From contig NZ_BSPQ01000001.1 in NCBI RefSeq assembly GCF_030161115.1, forward strand, positions 310,001-374,000: 64,000 nucleotides of DNA, written 5' to 3'. The position numbers were made by a program, and so were the translations under genes. The notes under the pieces were generated by a model, which did not search any database, was not told where the DNA came from, and saw only the letters and a program-made list of their open reading frames with translations. Below are positions 1 to 8,258 of this stretch, piece by piece. The DNA is from Psychromonas marina (lineage in GTDB: Bacteria; Pseudomonadota; Gammaproteobacteria; Enterobacterales; Psychromonadaceae). How positions within the stretch are numbered: the stretch's first letter is position 1; every line of letters begins with the position of its first letter.

Positions 1-316
1 TGAGGCAGGAAAAGGTAAACTAGAGTTTGGTACTGAGATGGTAGCAGCTGAAGATGGCTCACTTGCGGTATTATTAGGTGCTTCTCCTGGTGCATCAACA
101 TCGGTTCAAGCAATGATTGATGTTATTGAACGCTGTTTTGAAGATAAATTACAAACACCACAGTGGAAAGCAAAAATGTTAGAGATGTTCCCTTCGTACG
201 GGCACTCTTTAATTGATAACGAACTCATACTTAATCAGGTTAAAAAAGAAAATCTAGCAACCTTGAAATTGAATACTAACAAAAAACAGGATCCAGATAC
301 GTTAAAATTAGCGTAG
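1..316 (+). CDS. mqo: Malate:quinone oxidoreductase, C-terminal fragment
   Basis: Only the last 104 or so codons lie in the window; the reading frame is open from base 2 and the gene starts upstream. Mqo is a peripheral membrane FAD enzyme that oxidises malate to oxaloacetate and passes electrons to quinone, in place of or beside soluble malate dehydrogenase. The fragment holds the family's C-terminal segment, with the GASPGAS motif, a MIDVIERCF helix and a MFPSYG stretch before a polar tail ending LKLA. Identification is from recognition of this C-terminal block; the FAD-binding N-terminus is outside the window, so integrity of the whole gene cannot be judged. The next gene lies on the opposite strand, so transcription converges here. 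Confidence 0.85.
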   Translation, partial: EAGKGKLEFGTEMVAAEDGSLAVLLGASPGASTSVQAMIDVIERCFEDKLQTPQWKAKMLEMFPSYGHSLIDNELILNQVKKENLATLKLNTNKKQDPDTLKLA

Positions 317-392
317 TTAAAGAAATTAAAGCAAGAGTGCACAATCAATGTCTGCTCTTGCTTTAAACAACAATAACCAATTTAATTAGCGA

Positions 393-623
393 TTAGTAGC
401 TGTAGAAGTATGATTGCCCATTACTACTCTGCATTGCCACAACATCCACCTCAATCGTATCCCCTTGCTTATAATCATTAAGCGCTTTAAAGCACTCGAT
501 TTTCACAGCAGGATACAGCTCACTATCACATGGTAGTAATGTCGGCTGACCTTTTTTAGTTTCAAAACAGATTTGTGCTTCTAGACGAAGTGACTCTAAA
601 GCGATAATATTTTCAGGCATCAT
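393..623 (-). CDS. Small protein of unknown function (76 aa)
   Basis: Not recognised. The frame begins with tandem ATG codons, and a GGAG sequence nine bases upstream of the first is a credible ribosome binding site. The product is soluble and mildly acidic with two cysteines in the first half, no signal peptide and no membrane segment; the tail is rich in S, Q, Y and N. It lies between the converging mqo end and the amino acid transporter operon, with about 300 bases of upstream DNA of its own. It may be a genus-level conserved protein. Coding status rests on the start context and an uninterrupted frame only. Confidence 0.5.
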   Translation of the reverse strand: MMPENIIALESLRLEAQICFETKKGQPTLLPCDSELYPAVKIECFKALNDYKQGDTIEVDVVAMQSSNGQSYFYSY

Positions 624-929
624 TATTTGTTACTCCAGATAGGAGAAGTAACAGAAAAAGCGTTATTTTGGTGAAGAGTATTAGTTTGTTGCAGGTTTTT
701 CATCGATCATGGCCTTATATAAGTTTAATAATAAGTCCATTTATTAGTTATTGTCATTTTGTGTGATTATTGTACCAAAAATGATCTTTATTTGTAGATT
801 AAATGACACCAGTTACATTTCGTTACACTTGAGTTTGTGTATTCGCAACCGATTGGGGGGCAAAAGAAAAGTCATGATTGAGGGGATAAAATAGAGCAAG
901 CATTCAACCTACTCTATTTTATAATTAAA
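624..929. other. Intergenic region upstream of the 76-aa gene
   Basis: About 306 bases between the end of the HisM-type permease gene and the start of the small gene; both are on the minus strand. It is AT-rich and holds a weak terminator-like hairpin near its right end (listed separately). No convincing operator, repeat or additional gene was seen. Confidence 0.5.
888..920 (-). terminator. Possible terminator of the amino acid ABC operon
   Basis: Nine-base complementary arms (AAAATAGAG and CTCTATTTT) separated by a 15-base loop, just downstream of the permease stop codon. The stem is AU-rich and the loop long, so this is a weak candidate. Confidence 0.35.
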
Positions 930-1607
930 CTACTGCTCGATACGGTAATGTTTTTCCCACTGCTTAAAGATATAAATAGCACTAAATGTTAAGCACATAT
1001 ATAAAACAGCTGCCGCTAAGTAAGCTTCAAAAGGAGCATAATAGCGCGCATTAACAACGCGAGCAGCACCAGTAATATCAACAATAGTGACGATACCTGC
1101 AATGGCACTACCATGAATCATGAAAATAACTTCATTACTATAAGCAGGCAAAGCGCGACGCAGAGAGTTAGGTAGTGTAATACGGCGTAATGTTTGCCAC
1201 TTGCTCATACCGTAAGCTTTAGCGGCCTCTAATTCGCCCTGGGGCATAGTAGAAATAACACCACGAACAATCTCAGCAGTATAAGCGCCCGTATTAAGGG
1301 TAAATGCTAATAGCGCACAAAACCATGCTTCTTGGAAATAGTGCCACATCCAGCTTTCACGTAACCAATCAAATTGTGCTGCACCGTAGTAAATAATAAA
1401 CAGTTGCACTAAAAGAGGAGAACCCCGAAAGAAATACATGAATGCCCAGATAGGAAAGCGTATCAGTTTATTTTCACTGCTGCGTAATATGCCAGCAGGG
1501 ATTGCAATACATAATCCGAGTATAAGTGACAAAGCAACTAGCCATGTAGTTGTCCATAAACCTTCAAGGTAAAACTGATATTCATTGATGATGATTGAAA
1601 AATCCAT
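930..1607 (-). CDS. hisM: Basic amino acid ABC transporter permease (HisM/ArtM type)
   Basis: Inner-membrane permease subunit of a polar amino acid importer, probably for arginine, histidine or lysine. The 225-residue protein has about five membrane segments and the cytoplasmic EAA loop (EAAKAYGMSKWQTLRR, about residues 130-145) that docks on the ATPase. The ALPAYSNEVI stretch is typical of HisM and ArtM. It starts two bases after the preceding permease gene; the ribosome site GAGG lies inside the end of that gene, indicating translational coupling. It is the last gene of a four-gene operon (ATPase, binding protein, two permeases). Family assignment is firm; the exact substrate is inferred from the HisP/HisJ-like partners. 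Confidence 0.88.
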   Translation of the reverse strand: MDFSIIINEYQFYLEGLWTTTWLVALSLILGLCIAIPAGILRSSENKLIRFPIWAFMYFFRGSPLLVQLFIIYYGAAQFDWLRESWMWHYFQEAWFCALLAFTLNTGAYTAEIVRGVISTMPQGELEAAKAYGMSKWQTLRRITLPNSLRRALPAYSNEVIFMIHGSAIAGIVTIVDITGAARVVNARYYAPFEAYLAAAVLYMCLTFSAIYIFKQWEKHYRIEQ

Positions 1608-1609
1608 CT

Positions 1610-2350
1610 TTACCTCGTTTGTATGGAATATTTGTCTTCAAGACGCTTTAGCAGTGCACTTGAAATCGCTGTGAAAAATAGGAAGATAAAAGCAACAGCA
1701 AGGTAGAAAGTAAAAGGTTGCTGTGTAGAGCCTGAAGCATCCCCTGCTATTTTAACCATATCCTGCAAACCAATAATCGAGACTAATGCGGTTGTTTTAA
1801 GCAGCACTAACCAGTTATTACCAATGCCAGGTAGCGCATGACGCATCATCTGCGGAAAAGTAACACGGAAGAATATTTTATATTTACTCATGCCATAAGC
1901 TTTTGCCGCTTCTATTTGCCCTTTTTCAACTGATAATATCGCACCACGGAACGTCTCAGCCATATAAGCGCCAAAGATAAAGCCAATGGTTACAATACCT
2001 GCAATATAGGGGCTAATATCAATATAATCAGGTAAATATGCGTACCATTCATGGCTTGCATCTTGCTGAGTAAAATATTCATTAAGACTTTCATTGATGC
2101 TGTAACAGACGTTATTAATGAGCATCTGCCCACCAAAGAAAATAAGCAGCATTAAGATAAGATCCGGGATCCCACGAATAATCGTAGTGTACAGAGTCGC
2201 AATTGAACGCAATAAACGTGAAGGAGAAATTTTTGCGAGTGCACCTAGCAAGCCAAGTGTTATCGCAAGCACCAAGGAAAGCAGTGCAACTTGTAACGTT
2301 AGCCAAGCACCTTGTAGTAATAAGGATTGATAATTTAACAGTTCTTGCAT
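1610..2350 (-). CDS. hisQ: Basic amino acid ABC transporter permease (HisQ/ArtQ type)
   Basis: Second permease subunit, pairing with the HisM-type subunit to form the membrane channel. It has 246 residues, five or so membrane segments, an EAA loop (EAAKAYGMSKYKIFFR), and the family's ALPGIGNNWLVLLKTTALVS segment. A long polar loop at about residues 85-110 is larger than in E. coli HisQ. The gene is separated from the binding-protein gene by about 60 bases that contain an intrinsic terminator-like hairpin, which probably lowers permease expression relative to the binding protein. Confidence 0.87.
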   Translation of the reverse strand: MQELLNYQSLLLQGAWLTLQVALLSLVLAITLGLLGALAKISPSRLLRSIATLYTTIIRGIPDLILMLLIFFGGQMLINNVCYSINESLNEYFTQQDASHEWYAYLPDYIDISPYIAGIVTIGFIFGAYMAETFRGAILSVEKGQIEAAKAYGMSKYKIFFRVTFPQMMRHALPGIGNNWLVLLKTTALVSIIGLQDMVKIAGDASGSTQQPFTFYLAVAFIFLFFTAISSALLKRLEDKYSIQTR

Positions 2351-2372
2351 AATGATTCTTTAATTAAGAGAC

Positions 2373-2400
2373 AAAAAAAAGGATGGTTACCCATCCCTTT
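2373..2400 (-). terminator. Intra-operon terminator between binding-protein and permease genes
   Basis: On the minus strand GGATGG, loop GTAA and CCATCC form a stem, extended by AAA/TTT across a one-base bulge, and followed directly by eight U residues. It sits after the binding-protein stop and before the hisQ start. This is a standard layout for partial termination, giving more periplasmic binding protein than permease. Confidence 0.6.
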
Positions 2401-2411
2401 CGATACGATGA

Positions 2412-3179
2412 TTAACCACCGTAGACATCAAAGCTAAAGTATTTATCTTGAATCTCTTTATAAACACCGTTTGCACGAATCTCTTTAAGTGCAGCATTAA
2501 ATTGTGCCGCTAAATCTTTATCTTTCTTACGAATTGCAATACCAGCACCTTCACCGAACCATTTAGGATCGTTTAATTGTGGGCCTACAAATTCAAATTT
2601 ATCACCACCCTCTTTTTCAAGAAGACCACCGGTGATCGCTGCTGAATCAGCCATTACGTAATCTAAACGTGATGCTTTAAGGTCTAAGTACGCTTCATCT
2701 GCTGAGCCGTAACGTTTAATTTTTGCTGATGGGTAGTTATCAGAGATATATAGGTCCATTGATGTTGCACGTTGTACGCCAATATTTTTACCCTTCATGA
2801 ACTCATCAGTTGCTTCATAACCAGTATCTTTTAATGCAACAAAGCGTGCTGGAATATGTTGGTATTTATCAGTAAATGCCACTTTCTTTTGACGTTCTGC
2901 GGTAATGTCCATTGTTGCGATAATCGCATCAAATTTACGTGCCATTAAAGCCGGAATAATGCCATCCCAATCTTGCTTAACCAATGTACATTTAGCCTTC
3001 ATTTCTGCACATAATGCATTGGCAATGTCGATATCAAAACCAGTTATGCTGCCATCAGCTTCGGTTTGACTAAACGGAGGATAAGCGCCTTCAACACCAA
3101 TACGAATGCTTTTCCATTCTTTTGCTACTACATTAGATGATAAAATAACTGCTGCGATTAATAGGCTAATCTTTTTCAT
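2412..3179 (-). CDS. Periplasmic basic amino acid-binding protein (HisJ/ArgT family)
   Basis: Substrate-capture protein of the importer. The 255-residue precursor has a signal peptide of about 19 residues (MKKISLLIAAVILSSNVVA) and then the type II binding fold: the GVEGAYPPFS and GFDIDIANALC motifs, the DWDGIIPALMARKFDAI segment, and the family's C-terminal ending FSFDVYGG, which matches HisJ/ArgT. Two cysteines about residues 57 and 64 match the conserved disulfide of these proteins. It follows the ATPase gene and precedes the two permeases. Whether arginine, lysine, ornithine or histidine is preferred cannot be read from sequence alone. Confidence 0.88.
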   Translation of the reverse strand: MKKISLLIAAVILSSNVVAKEWKSIRIGVEGAYPPFSQTEADGSITGFDIDIANALCAEMKAKCTLVKQDWDGIIPALMARKFDAIIATMDITAERQKKVAFTDKYQHIPARFVALKDTGYEATDEFMKGKNIGVQRATSMDLYISDNYPSAKIKRYGSADEAYLDLKASRLDYVMADSAAITGGLLEKEGGDKFEFVGPQLNDPKWFGEGAGIAIRKKDKDLAAQFNAALKEIRANGVYKEIQDKYFSFDVYGG

Positions 3180-3234
3180 TGTATTTCCTTATTTTTTTGT
3201 GGGTAAAAATTATATTACTGATAAAAATAAACGT

Positions 3235-4002
3235 TTAATAAACCGACGAGATAAACTGTTTAAAGCGCTCAGATGATGGGTTTTCAAAAATATCTTCTGG
3301 TTTCCCTTCCTCTTCCACTAAACCTTGATGTAAAAATAATACTTTATTAGAAACATCACGAGCAAATGCCATCTCATGTGTCACAACAAGCATTGTCCTG
3401 CCCTCTTCTGCAAGACCACGCATAACATTTAATACTTCACCGACTAATTCTGGATCAAGTGCCGATGTAGGTTCATCAAATAACATCACCTCAGGCTCTA
3501 CCGCTAACGCACGCGCAATAGCAACACGTTGCTGTTGCCCGCCAGAGAGTTGCCCAGGGTAATAGTCTTTGCGTTCATATAAACCAACACGCTGTAAGAT
3601 AGCCTCTGCTTTTACGATCGCTTCTTTTTTAGGCACTCCTAATACATGTACAGGGGCTTCAATGACATTTTCAAGTACCGTCATATGAGACCATAAATTA
3701 AAGCTTTGAAACACCATTGCTAAACGACTACGAATACGTTCAACCTGCTGGTTTGAAGCAGGAATAGCGCCGAGTTTTTTATCTTGTTTCATGGCAATTA
3801 ACTCACCATTAACACGAATCTCACCAGATGTTGGCGTTTCTAATAAATTAACACAGCGCAATAGTGTACTTTTACCCGATCCAGAAGAACCTAAGATAGA
3901 GATCACATCGCCTTTATGGGCCTCTAAATCGATCCCCTTTAATACTTCATTATCGGCGAAAGATTTGTGCAAATTTTTAATAGATAAAGTAGCTTGGCTC
4001 AT
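3235..4002 (-). CDS. hisP: Basic amino acid ABC transporter ATP-binding protein
   Basis: Cytoplasmic ATPase that powers the importer; 255 residues, close to HisP (257). Visible motifs are Walker [10 protein letters not shown] (about residue 38), the HisP-type segment [16 protein letters not shown], signature [15 protein letters not shown], Walker B VMLFDEP, D-loop SALDP and the switch histidine in VVTHEMAFA. First gene of the operon. Its ribosome site is weak and about 290 bases separate it from the divergent satP gene, so a promoter must lie in that gap. No arginine-repressor operator was recognisable there. Confidence 0.92.
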   Translation of the reverse strand: MSQATLSIKNLHKSFADNEVLKGIDLEAHKGDVISILGSSGSGKSTLLRCVNLLETPTSGEIRVNGELIAMKQDKKLGAIPASNQQVERIRSRLAMVFQSFNLWSHMTVLENVIEAPVHVLGVPKKEAIVKAEAILQRVGLYERKDYYPGQLSGGQQQRVAIARALAVEPEVMLFDEPTSALDPELVGEVLNVMRGLAEEGRTMLVVTHEMAFARDVSNKVLFLHQGLVEEEGKPEDIFENPSSERFKQFISSVY

Positions 4003-4222
4003 CGTTCAACTTAAATTAGTGAAATAGAAAATGTTAATAACATTGTACATAAGTTTTAACAGCTAAATAGTAAAATTATTACAATAATCTTGAACCACCT
4101 TACATTTACATCAATTACATACATCAACGCAACCAAAGTGCAACAACAGAGATCTTGCTTTTAAAAAAAATATTATTAAAAAGTTTGTTCAAGTGCAAAA
4201 ATAACAAAAATACCAAAAATAC

Positions 4223-4250
4223 TTTACAAACTTATTTAGCATGGTATCGT
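4223..4250 (+). promoter_or_regulatory. Possible sigma70 promoter of satP
   Basis: TTTACA, a 16-base spacer and TATCGT, about 45 bases before the GTG start. The -35 is good, the -10 only fair. Confidence 0.35.
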
Positions 4251-4293
4251 GCGCGAAATTTCATTTTATCATACAAATATTAAGGTATAACCC

Positions 4294-4854
4294 GTGTCAC
4301 AAACTATAAAATTAGCAAACCCAGCACCACTAGGCCTAATGGGCTTCGGTATGACAACTGTATTACTTAACATCCATAATGCAGGATTTTTTCCATTAGA
4401 CTCTATGATTCTTGCAATGGGTCTTTTTGTTGGTGGTTTAGGGCAAGTTTGTGCCGGACTTTTAGAATTTAAAAAAGGTAATACGTTTGGTTTAACAGCA
4501 TTCACTTCGTACGGCTTTTTCTGGATCAGCCTTGTTGCTTTATTATTCTTCCCGAAACTAGGTCTTTCTGAGCCTACTTCAGCAGCATTCATGGCATGGT
4601 ACTTTATTATGTACGGTATTTTCACTGGCTTCATGTTTATTGCTACATTACGTGGTAACCGTGTATCTCAGTTTATCTTTGCTAGCTTAACTGTATTATT
4701 CTTCTTGCTAGCAGCACGTGACTTAACGGGCTCTGCAACGATTGGCGTGATTGCTGGTTATGTTGGTATTATCTGTGGTTTATCTGCAATTTACGACGCA
4801 ATGGCACAAGTTATCAATGAACAATACGGAAAAGAAGTAATGCCTCTTTTCTAA
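4294..4854 (+). CDS. satP: Acetate/succinate transporter, GPR1/FUN34/YaaH family
   Basis: Six-helix inner-membrane protein that imports acetate and succinate with protons. The family signature NPAPLGLMGFG is at residues 9-19, and an LEFKKGNTFGLTAF segment follows the third helix. At 186 residues it matches SatP (188). The start is GTG at 4294, preceded by AAGGT eight bases upstream. The gene is monocistronic: it is divergent from the amino acid transporter and followed by a strong terminator. Next to mqo and C4/C2 acid metabolism it fits a role in acetate re-use. Confidence 0.92.
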   Translation: MSQTIKLANPAPLGLMGFGMTTVLLNIHNAGFFPLDSMILAMGLFVGGLGQVCAGLLEFKKGNTFGLTAFTSYGFFWISLVALLFFPKLGLSEPTSAAFMAWYFIMYGIFTGFMFIATLRGNRVSQFIFASLTVLFFLLAARDLTGSATIGVIAGYVGIICGLSAIYDAMAQVINEQYGKEVMPLF

Positions 4855-4855
4855 A

Positions 4856-4875
4856 TTAGAAAATTAATTTTCTAA
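4856..4875. repeat. Perfect 20-base palindrome after satP
   Basis: TTAGAAAATT followed directly by its reverse complement AATTTTCTAA, starting at the satP stop. Could be an operator-like dyad or a cruciform; it is AT-only apart from two G/C pairs. Confidence 0.6.
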
Positions 4876-4880
4876 TATAA

Positions 4881-4907
4881 AAAACCGAGTTTACGCTCGG
4901 TTTTTTT
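4881..4907 (+). terminator. Intrinsic terminator of satP
   Basis: AAAACCGAG, short loop and CTCGGTTTTTTT: a GC-containing stem with a U-run, 27 bases after the stop codon. Confidence 0.85.
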
Positions 4908-5119
4908 ATGCCTGCAATTTATTACCCCCACGCGCCTATGACGAACTGAACTAGCCTCTACTCATAGCGCAATACTGCCGTATAATTCGCTGCCCTTACT
5001 TGTTAAGAAAATCATTGATGCAGAAAAACGAAAACGGGACATTATTTCAGCCACGTTGTACACCTGTTTTACGTTTAACTATTTAAAGCTTTGTTATCTT
5101 ACTCGTCTTCGCTCGTCGT

Positions 5120-5218
5120 GGTTGTTCAAAGAAAAGTAACTCGCCAAAGGCGAAATGCTCACTAAAAAACACAAAGAATGCCTGCATTTATCAGACTAAA
5201 GCAAAAGGAAAGGCCTGA
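5120..5218. repeat. Interspersed hairpin repeat, type B copy 1
   Basis: Matches the copy at 9070-9168 nearly base for base: a CAAAGAAAAGTAAC box, CGCC-AAA-GGCG, then a shared block containing CACAAAGAATGCCTGCATTTA and ending near AAGGCCTGA. Its reverse complement resembles the type A unit at 5290. Confidence 0.8.
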
Positions 5219-5289
5219 TCCTATTCACACTCGATAGAGTTCTTGCTCATCTGACGCTCGTTCAGTCTATTTTAAGTATTATTAGCAGT

Positions 5290-5350
5290 GGTTTCGCCTG
5301 TAGGCGAGTTACTTTCTTTTGCTTGCCCAAAAGAAAGTAACCAAAGAAAA
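5290..5350. repeat. Interspersed hairpin repeat, type A
   Basis: Starts GTTTCGCCTGTAGGCGAG, then a perfect 14-base inverted repeat: GTTACTTTCTTTTG at 5308-5321 and its complement at 5328-5341 around a six-base loop CTTGCC. The CGCCTGTAGGCG start is itself a small hairpin. Related copies are at 8359, 8460 and, inverted, at 12369. Confidence 0.85.
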
Positions 5351-5450
5351 TGTGATGGTTAGGTTAATGCGTATTAAGTAAGTAAAGCGTGCAAGATTAG
5401 AAGCTTTCTAACCTATCATTCAAAACATATTTCGATTCTAGATTAGCGGG

Positions 5451-5525
5451 TCGCCAGAGACGAAACACTCACTAAAAACACAAAGAATGCCTGCATTTAT
5501 CAGACTAAAACAAAAGGTAAAACCT
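5451..5525. repeat. Interspersed hairpin repeat, type B copy 2 (decayed)
   Basis: TCGCCAGAGACGAAACACTC followed by the shared CACAAAGAATGCCTGCATTTA block; the upstream hairpin arm is lost. Confidence 0.7.
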
Positions 5526-5560
5526 CCCCCTATTCTGACCCATGTCGAATTTCGTCACCT

Positions 5561-5602
5561 AAAAAAAAAGGGAGGTGATACTTAATGTATCCCCTCCCTT
5601 TT
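5561..5602 (-). terminator. Intrinsic terminator of the 524-aa membrane protein gene
   Basis: Long stem AAAAGGGAGG-T-GATAC / GTATC-C-CCTCCCTTTT with loop TTAAT; on the minus strand it runs into a U-tract (A-run at 5561-5569 on the plus strand). It lies about 45 bases past the stop. Confidence 0.85.
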
Positions 5603-5646
5603 AGCTTCTTGATTAGCGATTAACAGCTAATAGTTAAGTGCCACTG

Positions 5647-7221
5647 CTAGATAGACAACAGTGAGACAACCATGCCCACAGCACCTATCGAAGCTAATAG
5701 TAATACGATTTTCGGTGACATACTGCCATCTTTCTCAGCCGCTTTACCAAACAAACCAAATACTAATGGGTGAATTAAAAATGGCATCGCGAAGATAAAC
5801 GCAATCAGACCAGCAGATTCACTACCAAACATCCCATCTTGAACGGCAGCAAATAGGCCGAAGTGAGAAAGTGCTGACGAAACGGCTAATGAAACATGCT
5901 CTAATGGCATACCCGCTAGATTTAATAGTGTGAAACTACCGAATACAGCAACTACCTGCCAACCCATTGAAAATTGCATCAGACCTTTTATTTCCAATGC
6001 TTCATCACCTTTTGATTTACGTAGGTTACGAATAGCAAACACAAGGAAGGCAAAACCAACCAAAATCAGTGGGATAGTCCATTCTGTTAGGATACTACCG
6101 CGCTCTGCACTAGCCGCTAAAATAGTAAATACAAAGATGTGCCCGACAAATGGAACATTAATCATGATAGGCGCACGAGCAGCAGCTTTATCGCCCAAAT
6201 CACCAGCGGTACACGCACCCGTTAAACCAGAATGAGAAAGGCCACCAGCCATACCAGGTGCTAAATTACGTAGATGGTTTGCTTTAGCCAAGAAGATCAT
6301 CACCGCAAGGCCTGCGAACATCCAGAATAGTTGACCAGAGAAACCATATAACATCACACTTTGCATACCGTCAATGGTGAATGCTTCTAGCATTCTTGAA
6401 CCACCTACTAAGAAACTACCCCCTAATACCACAGGGATACCTGCAAATAGTAACGCATTTAATGTTGGGCCCAATTTCCAGTTATACAGGAAACCACCAA
6501 GGCTTGACGCAAGAATCATCGCAAAGAAGATCTGTGGTAATTTGATACTCGGTTCAATCCACTGCGCTAGCATATAAGATATTTTCATTACCAATAGAAT
6601 GGCAATAACTTCAATAAATCCTTTACGGATATAGCTTTGTTTATTTAAGAACTTGGCTTTGTTATCAATAAAGATAAAAGCAACAATCAAACTAATATAG
6701 CCTAACAGTAGGTACGACTGACCAAGCGGGTTAGTCAACCCCTTGCCACTTAATAGAGAATGCACCATCTCTATCCCCATTAAGATGAAGAAAGAGCGAA
6801 TCACATAATAAAGCTGTGTACTTGTTGTACCGAGCACCAGTTCATTACTTGAAGGCACTAAGTGCGCCTCTCCAGCATTATCTTTTTTCGACAATAAACG
6901 GCGGATCTCTTGTCCACCTACAAAAAATGAAGCAATTAATGCAATTACCGTTGTTTGACTAATAAGCGTGATAGCAGGTAACTCAGCAAGTCCAGGCGTT
7001 GCCATACCACTTTTAACTAACATGGCCCCCATCGCTAAACCGATAAGTACAATAACTAAAATTGATGAGTATTTTGTACCAGCAACAATAGTACGCGAAA
7101 TTAACACCATAGAGATGATAAGTAACATCGCAATAAAAAAGTGGCCAAAGGCCGAAGTATGTAGCAACTGTTCCATTAAAGATAAGTCCAAGTAATGAAT
7201 TGGAATGAGCACAATGCTCAT
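5647..7221 (-). CDS. Polytopic membrane protein, possible transporter (524 aa)
   Basis: Not assigned to a named family. The protein is almost wholly hydrophobic, with about 13-14 predicted membrane helices and few charges outside short loops (for example EIRRLLSKKDNAGE near residue 110 and NLRKSKGDEALE near residue 400). A central small-residue motif between helices, GGLSHSGLTGACTAGDLGDK, about residues 325-345, looks like a substrate- or ion-binding re-entrant loop of the kind seen in secondary transporters, but this is inference. A start at Met16 (7176), preceded by GGA, is an alternative to Met1 at 7221; neither has a strong ribosome site. Monocistronic with its own terminator. Function unknown. 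Confidence 0.75.
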   Translation of the reverse strand: MSIVLIPIHYLDLSLMEQLLHTSAFGHFFIAMLLIISMVLISRTIVAGTKYSSILVIVLIGLAMGAMLVKSGMATPGLAELPAITLISQTTVIALIASFFVGGQEIRRLLSKKDNAGEAHLVPSSNELVLGTTSTQLYYVIRSFFILMGIEMVHSLLSGKGLTNPLGQSYLLLGYISLIVAFIFIDNKAKFLNKQSYIRKGFIEVIAILLVMKISYMLAQWIEPSIKLPQIFFAMILASSLGGFLYNWKLGPTLNALLFAGIPVVLGGSFLVGGSRMLEAFTIDGMQSVMLYGFSGQLFWMFAGLAVMIFLAKANHLRNLAPGMAGGLSHSGLTGACTAGDLGDKAAARAPIMINVPFVGHIFVFTILAASAERGSILTEWTIPLILVGFAFLVFAIRNLRKSKGDEALEIKGLMQFSMGWQVVAVFGSFTLLNLAGMPLEHVSLAVSSALSHFGLFAAVQDGMFGSESAGLIAFIFAMPFLIHPLVFGLFGKAAEKDGSMSPKIVLLLASIGAVGMVVSLLSI

Positions 7222-7649
7222 TTAAGTAAAGTAAATTGAAAGCATTAAAAAAATTGTACTTTTATTATGCAATCACAATAACCATATAATAACACAAATA
7301 AAACCACCCAATTAAACTGCAACCCTATGATTACTAGTAAATAAATATAAAAAACAAACAAAATAAACAGTGTAAATAGCAGCTAAAAACAGAAAGCAAC
7401 CAATAATAACCATGTATATCAAATGGTTAATAAAGCACCCTCAATCTTTACACTTTAAATGACGATAATTAGCCGTTGCTCCTTTATAGAGAACTTCAGC
7501 TCACTTAAACGAAATGCATTAACAAATGGATGCTTTAAAGGATTGGTAAAACGTTGGGGGGAGTCTTGATTTTCGCAGGTAGATGGCAAGTAAAATCAAG
7601 TTTACAAAATGAAAGGGATAATTCTCTCTGCTTTATTCAGCCTTTAAGC

Positions 7650-7687
7650 CAAGGCGAGTGGCTTTCTTTTCATGCCCAAAAGAAACC
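7650..7687. repeat. Decayed copy of the type A hairpin repeat
   Basis: AAGGCGAG then CTTTCTTTT, loop CATGCC and CAAAAGAAACC; the arms still pair over about nine bases. Confidence 0.55.
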
Positions 7688-7745
7688 GATACCTACATGA
7701 CAAGCAAAAGCTATCAATAAGATAGAAAACAACCATTGGCACAAA

Positions 7746-7760
7746 TGATAATTGTTATCA
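7746..7760 (+). promoter_or_regulatory. Candidate Fur operator upstream of the DUF2061 gene
   Basis: TGATAATTGTTATCA is a 7-1-7 dyad that matches the Fur consensus TGATAATNATTATCA at 13 of the 14 defined positions (the only difference is G for A after the centre). It ends 45 bases before the ATG, where a promoter would be expected. Confidence 0.45.
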
Positions 7761-7805
7761 ATAATAGATTTATAAACAGGGACAACTTATAGGGATATCA
7801 TTATT

Positions 7806-8198
7806 ATGATTAAAACAATTACTTTTGCAGCTATACACTTTACTATCGCAACTTTGCTTGCTTTTACATTAACGGGTGACTTTTTATTAGGTAGTTTAAT
7901 TGCCATTATTGAACCATCAATCAACACAGTGGCGTTCTACTTTCACGAGAAAGCATGGCAAACTTCCCCTTACTTGAAGCAACGTAAATCAAATACACAG
8001 GTAAAAACAGCAAGCTTTGCTGTTATCCATTTCAGTGTTGCTTTTACGGTAACTTACGGATTAACGGGTGATGCATTTCTCGGCGGCTTAATGGCTACGA
8101 TTGAACCCGCAATTAATTCCGTTGCCTACTTCTTCCACGAAAAAGTATGGACAAATAAAGAGGCCAATCGCCACCAAACACATATTGTTTGCGCATAA
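7806..8198 (+). CDS. DUF2061 membrane protein with two tandem domains
   Basis: A 130-residue protein made of two copies of the same unit, residues about 2-52 and 67-118. Each copy reads KT-x-(T/S)FA-x-IHF followed by a helix, LTGD, a second helix with IEP-x-IN(T/S)VA and FHEK-x-W. This is the DUF2061 motif pattern; each unit gives two membrane segments, so the whole protein has four. Many relatives carry a single unit. Function is not known. A weak AGGGA site precedes the ATG, and a Fur-like dyad lies just upstream, suggesting but not proving iron regulation. Confidence 0.85.
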   Translation: MIKTITFAAIHFTIATLLAFTLTGDFLLGSLIAIIEPSINTVAFYFHEKAWQTSPYLKQRKSNTQVKTASFAVIHFSVAFTVTYGLTGDAFLGGLMATIEPAINSVAYFFHEKVWTNKEANRHQTHIVCA

Positions 8199-8258
8199 TC
8201 ACAATACTCTGCTTCCCATCCCTGTTTTAGCCTCTTAATTAAGGCTTTTTTATGTGGG

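Larger units (their letters stand above)
4855..5646. other. Non-coding repeat-rich gap (about 790 bases)
   Basis: Contains, left to right: a perfect 20-base palindrome, the satP terminator, three pieces of the hairpin repeat family seen again at 7.6, 8.3-9.2 and 12.4 kb, and the terminator of the next minus-strand gene. Short open frames here cross repeat boundaries and look spurious. Confidence 0.7.
7222..7805. other. Intergenic region with a Fur-like dyad (584 bases)
   Basis: Divergent spacer between the membrane protein gene and the DUF2061 gene. The first 330 bases are AT-rich with no recognised signal. A decayed piece of the hairpin repeat (AAGGCGAG, CTTTCTTTT, CATGCC, CAAAAGAAACC) is at about 7650-7687, and a Fur-like operator at 7746-7760. 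Confidence 0.6.

Noticed and set aside
4003..4293. Arginine-repressor (ArgR) boxes upstream of the amino acid importer
   Set aside because: AT-rich dyads such as ATTATTACAATAAT occur, but none fits the paired TGAATAATTATTCA pattern well enough.
4981..5110. Possible small gene or RNA between satP and the repeat
   Set aside because: No open frame of length, no promoter and no recognisable RNA fold was seen.
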